From JAHEFX01 sp964614585 (GTDB taxonomy: Bacteria > Actinomycetota > Acidimicrobiia > Spongiisociales > JAENVV01), in assembly GCA_964614585.1 (NCBI GenBank), contig CAZTLW010000039.1:1-17063 (forward strand): a DNA stretch of 17,063 bases, in the 5' to 3' direction. The number at the start of each line of letters is the position of its first letter. Position 1 is the stretch's first letter. Positions 1 to 9,000 of this stretch are shown here, piece by piece. The position numbers and the translations under genes are program-made. The notes below the pieces were generated by a model that saw nothing but the letters and a program-made list of their open reading frames with translations, made no database searches and was not told the origin of the DNA.

Positions 1-42
1 GGGTTGCCGATCGGGCGCAGGTGTGAACCCTGGGTTGCGGAC
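1..42. other. Spacer downstream of the giant surface-protein gene
   Basis: This short stretch lies 3' of the giant gene, which stops at 43-45 on the minus strand. It holds one perfect AACCCTGGGTT palindrome (26-36). The window opens with GGGTTG, which could be the right half of another copy cut by the window edge. No T-tailed hairpin terminator is visible. Confidence 0.6.
26..36. repeat. AACCCWGGGTT palindrome, copy 1
   Basis: Perfect AACCCTGGGTT, 6 bp past the stop codon of the giant gene. It is the only perfect copy whose outer flanks (G/G) are not complementary. Confidence 0.75.
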
Positions 43-3000
43 TCAGCGGGGGTCAGAACCCTGGGTTCGGTCCCGGCGGCGGGTGAGGAGGACGAGGGCG
101 CCGCCCAGCAAGGTCAAGCCGACGCCCCAGGCGAACGGGGCGGCGGCATCGGTGCCGGTCTGGGGCAGGCGGTCGCAGGGCACGTCCACCTCGAACGGGC
201 CGACGACCGGGCCGTTGGCGGCCTCGAACGTCACCGCCACCCCGTCGAGCACCCACGAGAACGCCTCGTCGAAGCCCCCGTCGACGTACCCCGGGAAGGC
301 GATGGTCCCGGCCAGCGGTTGGTCGGTGCTCGTCGCCCGGACGATCCCGTCGGCGTCGAGCCAGGTGATCGTGACCGGCGCCTCGGCCGGCGAGCCCGTC
401 CCGGTGATCGCCCAGGTCAGCTCGGACACGTCGTCGGCCGTGCACTGCGCCGAGACCTCGACGTCGAGACAATCGACCTCGACGACCAACTCCACGGCGG
501 AGCGGGCCCCGCGAGCGTCGGCCACCTCCCAGGCCACCGTCACCGGCTCGGTCACCGACGAGCCGACGGCGATCCGCAGGCGCCCGTCGGCCTCGACGGT
601 CACGTCGACGCCGTCGGGGGCCACGATCGAGTCCACCACCAACGTCACCTCGTCGCCGTTGGGGTCGGTGACCCCGGCGAGCGGGTCGACGAACAGATCC
701 CGGCCGCAGGCCGCCGTCGCCGTCCGATCGCTCACCTCGGGCGGGTCGTTGAGGAACACGCCGAAGTCGGCGTCGAGGATGTCGGCGTCGACGAGCGCCA
801 CCTCGGTCGTGGCCGCGTCGCCACCGTCGAGGTCCGAGAGCGGCTCGCTGCCCTCGGGCAGCGAAGCGACGTCGAGCTCCACGACGTAGCTGCCCGCCAC
901 GAGGCCCCCGGCGAGGTACTGCGGGTCACCGGGACGAGGGATGGCGGCCAGCGGAACGGCACCGGCTGGGCCGACCGCCGTCTCGTACCGGAACGTGACG
1001 TCGTCGCCACCACCCAGCACCCCGTCCGCCCCGAGGAAGGTCACCTCGACGCCGACCCCGGCGAGCGCTTCCTCATCGGCGTCGTACACGCCGTTGCGGT
1101 TCGTGTCCCGCCAGACGAGGTCGCCGATGGCCAGCGTCCCGACGTAGCCGAAGTCCTGGTCGAGGTTCGCCTCGGCCGGAGCGAGGTCGACGACGGCGGT
1201 GTCGTCGTCGCCGCCGTCGGGGTCGAAGGTCGCCACCAGGCCCCCGGGGAGGCTGGCCCGATCGACCGCCACCACGAAGGGGCCGGCGGGGAGTCGGTCC
1301 ACCGTCCACTGGCCGGCGGGGTCGGTGGTCGCCGCGTAGGCGACGTCGTCGGCGGTGCCCGGGGTCCCGTCGAGACCGGCCCAGGTCACCGTCACGCCCA
1401 CGCCCGGGAAGCCGGGCTCACCGGGATCGGCGGTGCCGTCGCCGTCGACGTCCCACCACACGAGGTCGCCGAGCACCCCGGCCCCGAGGTAGCCGAAGTC
1501 GACGTCGTCGCGGGCCTCACCCTCTGCCAACGCCACCTCGGCGACGGCGTCGTCGCTCCCGTCCAGGTCGAACACCGGGACGAGGCCGTCGGGGATGCCC
1601 GAGGTCACCGCCACCCGGAACGTCCCGGCCGGCAGACCGGTGAACCCGTACAGCCCGTCGGCGTCGGTCACCACCTCGGGGAGGGCGACGTCGTCGGCGG
1701 TGTCGAGGAGCCCGTCGACGCCGGCCCACGTGAGCGTCACCCCCGCCCCCGGGATCGGCGGCTCGCCGGGGTCGACCACGCCGTCGCCGTCGACGTCGAC
1801 CCACACGAGGTCGCCGAGGCCGGCCGTGCCGGTGTAGCCGAAGTCCTGGTCGAGGTCGTCGGTCGACGGGGCGATCGTCGTGGCACTCATGTCGGGGGTG
1901 GCAACGCCATCGAAGTCGAAGGTCGGGACGAGGTCGACGGGGCGGTCGACGACCACGACCTCGTAGTTGCCGGCGGCGACGGCGACGACCGACCAGGCCC
2001 CGTCGGCCCCGGTGAACACCGGCAGCAACGGCACGTCATCGGGCGTGCCGAAGATGCCGTCCACGCCGTCCCAGGTGACTTGCACCTCGATCCCGGGGAT
2101 GCCGGGCTCGCCGACGTCGTCGGTCCCGTCGCCGTCGACGTCCCACCAGATGCGATCGCCGATCGTCGCCTGGCCCGCATACCCGAAGTTGGCATCGAGG
2201 AAGGACTCGCCCGGCGCGAGGTCGACCTCGGTCATCCCATCGCGGGGCACGAGCGGACCGGGTGGCCCATCGGGGTCGAAGGTCTGGGCGGTGCCCGGTG
2301 GGGTGGTCGTCTCGTCGACCATCACCCGGTAGGTGACACCGCCGGGCAGGCCGTCGCGCAGGTACTGGCCGTCGGCGTCGGTGGTCTCGGTGAAGACGAC
2401 GTCGTCCGCCGTGTCGAGCGCCCCGTCCGGTCCGGGCCAGGTGACCAGCATGTCCACGCCGGGGAGGCCCGGGTCGAACGGGTCCCGCTGGAAGTCGGCG
2501 TCGGTGTCGAGGAACACGACCTCGCCGATCTCGGCGTCGCCCCGGTAGCCGAAGTCGACGTCGAGATTCGACGGGCCGAGGGTCAGCGACGTCGCTGAGT
2601 CGTTGCCGCCGTCGAGGTCGTAGGACGCGGCGAGGCCCGTCGGGAGTCCGGCCTCGTCGACCGACACCACCACGTCGCCCGACGGGAGTCCGGCGAAGCC
2701 GTAGAGGCCGCCGGCGGCACTGGTCGTGGTGAGGGTCACGTCGTCGGCGGTACCGGCCGTCCCGTCCAGGCCATCCCAGACGAGGGTCACGTCGAGCCCA
2801 TCGAGGCCCACCTCGTCCCCATCGAGCGACCCCGAATCGTCCACGTCGAACCAGACGAGGTCGCCGACCTCATGGGGCCCGGCGTAGCCGACGTCGGCGT
2901 CGTCGCGGGCCTCGCCGTCGCCGAGGACGAGCTCGGCCGTCCCATCGGGGCCGGTGGTCCCGTCGTCGAGGTCGTACGTGGGGACGAGGTCGGCGCCGGG

Positions 3001-6000
3001 ATCGGCCATCGCCACCCGGAACCTGCCGGCGGGCAGCCGGTCGATACCCCACCCTCCGTCGGCGCCCGTCGTGGCGGCCAGGCCGACGTCGTCGGCGGTG
3101 CCGAACGCGCCGTCGCCCCCGGCCCAGGTCACCCCGACGTCGACGCCCACGAGACCGGGCTCGTCCGGCTGCTGGACGCCGTCGCGGTCGAGGTCCAGCC
3201 ACACCCGATCACCCAGCGACGCCGAGCCGGCGTAGCCGAAGTCCTGGTCGAGGTTCGACTCGCCGAGTGCGAGGACGACCTCCGAGCGGTCGTCGTCGCC
3301 GCCGTCGGGGTCGAAGGACGGGGTGACGCCGGCGGGGAACCCGGGGTCGGCCGTGTCGACCGAGACCCGGATCGGCACGCCGGGCGGGAGGCCGTTGCGC
3401 CCGTAGATGCCGGCGGCACTGGTCGATGCGACGAACGTCACGTCGTCGGCGGTGTCGAGGGTGTCGTCGGGACCGGGCCAGGTCACGAGCATGTCGACGT
3501 CCGGGATGCCGACATCGGCGGGGCCGAACGCGCCGTCGGCGTCGAGGTCCAGCCACAGCAGGTCCCCCACCGCGGCCGAGCCCCGGTAGCCGAAGTCGAC
3601 GGTGTCGAGATCGGCGCCGCCCGGCAGGTCGAGGTCGGTGGTGGAGTCGTTGCCGCCGTCGAGGTCGTAGGACGCGGCGAGGCCCGTCGGGAGGCCCGCC
3701 TCGTCGACGGTCACCCGGTGGAGCCCGCTGAAGAGGCCGTCGAAGCCGTAGGCGCCGCCGCCGGCGGTGGTGGTGGCGAGCGCCAGGTCGTCGGCGGTGC
3801 CGACCACGCCGTCGAGGCCGGCCCAGACCAGGTCCAGGTCGATGCCGTCGAGGCCCGGCTCGGGTGGCTCCTGGACGCCGGAGTCGTCGACGTCGAACCA
3901 CACGAGGTCGCCGAGGGCGTTGTCGCCGCGATAGCCGAAGTCGACGCCGAGGTTGGCCTCCCCGAGGCCCAGGGTCAGCTCCGCTTCGTGGGGGGTGCCG
4001 ATCCCGTCGAGGTCGAACGTGGGGACGCCGATCGACGGCAGCGACGTGCCGAACGGATCGGTGACGGTGACCCGGAACAGCCCGCCGGGCAGGCGGTCCC
4101 GGCCGTAGCCGCCGGCGGCATCGGTCGTCTCCAGGTAGGTGACGTCGTCGGTGCCGACCCCGTCGTCGAAGGCGCCGTTGGGGCCGGCCCAGCGGATGAG
4201 CACGTCGACGCCGGGGATGCCCGGCTCGCCCGGATCCTGCGTCCCGTCGCCGTCGAGGTCCCACCACACCGTGTCGCCGATCTCGCCGTTTCCGCCGAAC
4301 GAGAAATCGACGTCGAGGTTGGCGTCGTCGGCGTCGGCGAGGGTCACGTCGGTGGTGCCGTCGGGCGTGCCGTCGAGGTCGTACGTCGGGTCGAGGCCGG
4401 GTGGCAGGGTGGCCGGGTCGACCGTCACTTCGTAGCTGCCGCCGACGAGGCCNNNNNNNNNNNNNNNNNNNNNNNNNNNNNNNNNNNNNNNNNNNNNNNN
4501 NNNNNNNNNNNNNNNNNNNNNNNNNNNNNNNNNNNNNNNNNNNNNNNNNNNNTCCCAGAAGATGGTGTCGCCGAGGGTGCCGGTGCCGGTGTAGCCGAAG
4601 TCGACGTCGCGGGGGTCGCCGTCCTCGGCGATGACCCCGGTCCACTGGTTGGGGGTGCCGATCCCGTCGAGGTCGTAGGACGGCGTCGCCCAGCCAGGCA
4701 GCGTTGCCGGGTCGACCGAGATCGTGAAGGTCCCGCCCGGAAGGTCGTCGATCAGCCAGTTGCCGAGGATCGAGCCGTCGGTGGTGTCGGAGTCGTCGAT
4801 CGTCACGAGGTCGCCGTCGAGGTAGTCGACGGTGACCACGACGCCCGCGAGGGGGGGCTCCACCAGCACCTGGCGAACCCCGTCGCCGTTCACGTCGAAC
4901 CACACGAGGTCGCCGACGGTGGCGAGGTCCAACTCGACCTCGGTGTCGTCGTCATTGCCGACGTACTCGCGGTTGTCGGCCTCGAAGTCGGGCACGCCGA
5001 CGTAGCGGTCGACCGATCCGACGTTCAGGATCTCGGGCCCGAGCGGGTCCTCGTCGGCAGTGGTGGCGGGGCTCCACACCTTGAGGCCGTAGATGATCTG
5101 GACGGTCTGACCCGGCTCCAGTTCGTCGACCTCGAAGGCGAGGGAGCCGTCGGCGGGATCGACGTCGAGGGCGGTCACGCCCGGGGGCAGCGGGAGGACG
5201 ACGGGGTCGTACACGCATTCGGGCAGCCCGAACACGCAGCCCATGGCGTTGCCCGACGGGATCGTGATCGTGTCGGTGACCGCCACGTCGTAGGCAGGCC
5301 ACTGGCCCTGGTTCGTGACGACCAGGCGGTACTGGAGGTCGAACGCCTCGATAGCCCGGCGGCGGTCGTCGGGGGCGGGGGCGCCCGCTTCGAAGACCTG
5401 CTTGTCGACCACGACGTCGGGCTCGCGGATCACCACGTCGGCGGCGGCGACGTCGGTGGACACGTCGAAGCCGCCCGGGGTGGGGACCCCAGGGGGCGGG
5501 AACGCCGGCAGGCGGGGCTCGGTGTTGCCGACCGTCTGCACGCGGTTCGTGCGGACCACCCCGTCGGCGTTGCCGGGCTCGTCGAGGACGACGGCGTCGA
5601 AGACGATCGCCACGACCCGGGCGTCGACGGCGGGCACGTCGAGGCCGTCGGTCAGCGCCCACCCCACCCGGTTGGCGGTGGCGGGTAGCTCGGTGATCTC
5701 GATGTCGGGGTTCGTCCCTCCGTCACAGTTGAGGCAGGTGGCCGACACCGTGTAGCCGGTCGCCGAGGCGGTGCGGATCCCCGGCGGGAGCCGATCGATG
5801 ACGATCACGTCGAAGCCGACGACGTCGGCGGGGATGGTCGCCTCGATGAAGAAGCGGACCGGCTCGCCGATCGTCTGCTCGGTCGACGGGCCGGGCGTGG
5901 GGTCGTCGGGCCCCTGCACCTGCTTGGCGATCAGGGCGCCCGGCACGGTCAGGGTCTCGGCATCGGTGTCGAGGTAGTCGGTGCAGGGCTGGAAGCCGAT

Positions 6001-9000
6001 CGCCGGGCCGCAGTCGGAGGCGCCGGTCCGTTCCTGGGGGCTGGGACCGGGCAACGAGGTCGTGGCGACCTCGGCCACGTTGGTGAAGGTGGTGCCCACC
6101 ACGAGCGGGTCGGGGAACGTGGCGTCGTAGACGGCGAACACGTCGTTGGCGCCCCCCGGCTCGATCGTGCCGAGGTCCCACGTGAGGGTCGCCGAGTCGG
6201 CGCCGTCGACGCACGAGTCGGGGTCCAACGTCGTCGGGTCGCCGTCGGGATCGGCGAGTTCGAGGTCGGCGCAGAAGAGCCCGTCGGGGAGGGTGTCGGT
6301 GAGGACCGTGTCGAACGCGGTCGTCGCCGAGGGGAGGTTGCGATTGCGCACCCGCAGCTCGTACCGGACCACCTGGCCGGCCTCGACCTGTCCGTCGGGG
6401 TCGTCGGCCTGCTTGCGGACCCGGACGGACGGCTCGACGACGGTGAGACTGGCGACCGCCACCTCGGTGAAGTTGTTCTCCTGGGAGTCCTCCCAGAGGA
6501 AGTTGACCGCGTTGAGGATGGTGCCGCCCCGCGCCACCGACGGGACGTCGGCGACCGTGGCCAGGAACCGCAGCTCGACCACGGCGTCCGGTCCGCCGGC
6601 GGGCACGACGAACGGGTCGGGGAAGCCGACCTGCAGGTCGCCGAGGAGGCCGTTGCCGTTCCCGTCGGGGGTGAAGGTGAACCCGGGCGGGTTCTCGACC
6701 CCGTTCAGGTTGAACGACTCGAGCGACCCGTACTCGAAGGCTTCGGTGAGGTTGTCGAGGATCTCGGCGCCGTAGACGGTGGTGCCGGCGGGGATCGTCA
6801 CCCGGGCGGTGAAGGTGACCCCTTCACCGACCGTGGCTTCGCCGACCCCGGCGTTGGTGGCCGTGTCGATGCCCGTCGTGTGCGGCTTGACCACGACCGC
6901 CGCCGGCCCTCGCACGTGGGCCGGGTCGTCGGCGGCCGGCGCGTTGGGAGTCCCGGCTCCCGGGTCGAGGTTGTCCTCGGGGATGTACTCGAAGCGGGTG
7001 CCGGCGGTGGTGTCGGCGAAGTAGCGCTCGACGCCGGCGTCGTTGCGGAAGACCTCCTCGGGGGAGACGCCGTCGGGCACCGTGAGGTCGTAGGTGAGGG
7101 TGAGCGAGTCACCGGGGGCGATCGGCCCGAGTGCGTCCCACTGGATGACGTCGGTCCCGCCCTCGTCCGCGCAGGTGCCGGCGTCGGGGATCGCGCCCAC
7201 CGCCGCGCACCCGCCGCCGGGCCAGTCGGGGAGGATGTCGCGGACGTCGACGTCCACCGCGGCGACGTTGCCGTCGTTGGTGATCGTCACCGCGTAGGTG
7301 ACGGTGTCGCCGGCGACCGCCTCCACCGCCGTACCTGGCGTGTCGGCATCGGTGCCGTCGACGGTCTTGACCAGCGACAGCTCCGGCCTGCCCCAGATGA
7401 CCTCGATGTCCTCCCGGTCGAAGAAGAAGTCGCCGGTGCCGTTCTCGGCCGTGATCTTCAGGAGGTTGCCGACGAGGTCGGCGATCTCGTAGTCGTTCGG
7501 GTCCTCGGCGACCGTGGAGATGACCCACTCGAAGGTCACCCCGGGCGGGAGGATGAAGTCCGGGGCGGCACCGAGCCGCCAGACGAGCACGCCGTCGGCG
7601 GACGCGCCGTCATCGAAGTCGGTGATGGGCAGGAGGGCCAGGTCGTCGTTGCCGGCCCCGGGTTGGGCCGACTCGTAGGCGAAGCCGAGCGGGAGGAGGT
7701 CGGTGATGGTGACGTTGCGGGACCGCACGTCGGGGGCCTGGACCGTGATCCGCCAGCACACCCGGTCGCCGGCGCCGACCGTCGGGGCACCCGCCGCCCA
7801 GTCGAGCGCCGAGCCGTCGCCGCAGGCGTCGCCGGTGGCGGGGACCGCCACCTCCTTGTCGAAGGTGAGCCGGGGCGTGGACTGGGAGTCGCTGCTCTCG
7901 TCGCCGACGGACTGGCTGGTGGTGCCGCCGTCGCCGTCGATCGTCTCGGTGGTGCCCGAGATCGACGCCTGGTTCGACCACGACTGGCCGATCTCGATCG
8001 GCTCGCCCGACCCGAACTGGGCGTCCTGTTCGGTCCGGTAGCTCACCGTCGTGGTGTCGTTCGTTCCGAGGTCGGCGAGCGTCCACCGCAGCGTGTAGGT
8101 CCCGTCGCCGTTGTCGGCGGGGAAGCCGGCGTCGTAGACCGGCGTCGGGGCCGCGGTGAACCCGCAGACGGCCGGGTCGGCACCGGGGCAGAGCCCCGAG
8201 GGGACGAGGTCGGTGAGCGTGAGCGCGGTGGCGTCGGTGACGTACTCGGAGGTCTCGACCGTGACCGTCCACGTCGTCTGGGTGCCGATGACCGAGGTGC
8301 CCGTCGATGCCGACTTGCGGATGCGGAGGTCCTCGGCGGCGACCCCGGCCGACCCCTCGACGGTGAGCGGGGTGCCGGGCGTGAGCGTCGCCCCCTGGTA
8401 GGTGCCGGTCACGGCGGCGACGTTGCCGAGGGACGTCTCGGGGTCGGTCTCGGTGGTGAGGTCGCCGTTGTTGTTGTCGAGGTTGGCGGACTGGGCAAGC
8501 GAGGCGGGCGTGGGAGCGGTGCCGGTGCCGGGGCCACCCGCGGCGTCCCACGACGTCGTGTTCTCCCGGAGCGGGATGGCGAGGCGGTAGGTCAGGGTCC
8601 GGGTCTCGCCGGCGCCGAGGTCGGTGAGCGTCCAGGTGACCCGGGTGTAGGTCCCGGGCGGGAACCCGCCCGGGTTCACGACGGTCTCGACCGTGTCGGG
8701 GTCGAGGCAACCGGCCTGAGGTCCGAGGTTGGGGATCGGACCCGAGCTCGGGTACTCCTCCACCCGGAACTGCGAGTTGTCGTCCACCCCGCAGGCGAGG
8801 AACTCGAGCCCGGCGTCGAGCACGTCGACGATCGTGACGGACTCGGTGGCGCCCGCATCGGCGTTCTCGATGGTGATGGTGGCGGTGGTCTGGTGGTCGT
8901 GGACGCCGCGGAGCAGCTCGCCCTCGGGGGCGGCGATCGACTTGGTGACGGTGAAGGGCACGATCGTCGTCGACCCGCTGCCGACGCCGGTGCCGTCGAA

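Larger units (their letters stand above)
754..4920 (-). repeat. Array of twelve SdrD-B-like (Cna-B fold) modules
   Basis: Each module of about 115 residues starts with G-[DE]-x-[VIL]-[WF], then an acidic loop of the DxDGDGxxDxGE type (probably calcium-binding), a W-x-G-x-DG..GTADDV segment, an LP.G..xVxVD strand, a DLDG or DPDG turn, and ends in DFGYxG. Module 2 is cut by the N gap. Modules 3-11 fall into three successive triplets of similar order. No lysine or cysteine is visible in this array. Confidence 0.85.

Noticed and set aside
26..36. AACCCTGGGTT as an intrinsic terminator of the giant gene
   Set aside because: The palindrome has a 1-nt centre, so an RNA hairpin would have only about four pairs, and no T tract follows. 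Other copies lie in the middle of spacers.
4..2598. Long plus-strand open frame opposite the giant gene (also 2872-5688 and 6880-9240)
   Set aside because: These are antisense shadows of a repetitive GC-rich gene. They are rich in Arg, Gly, Val, Asp and His with no domain, and their repeat period follows that of the real gene.
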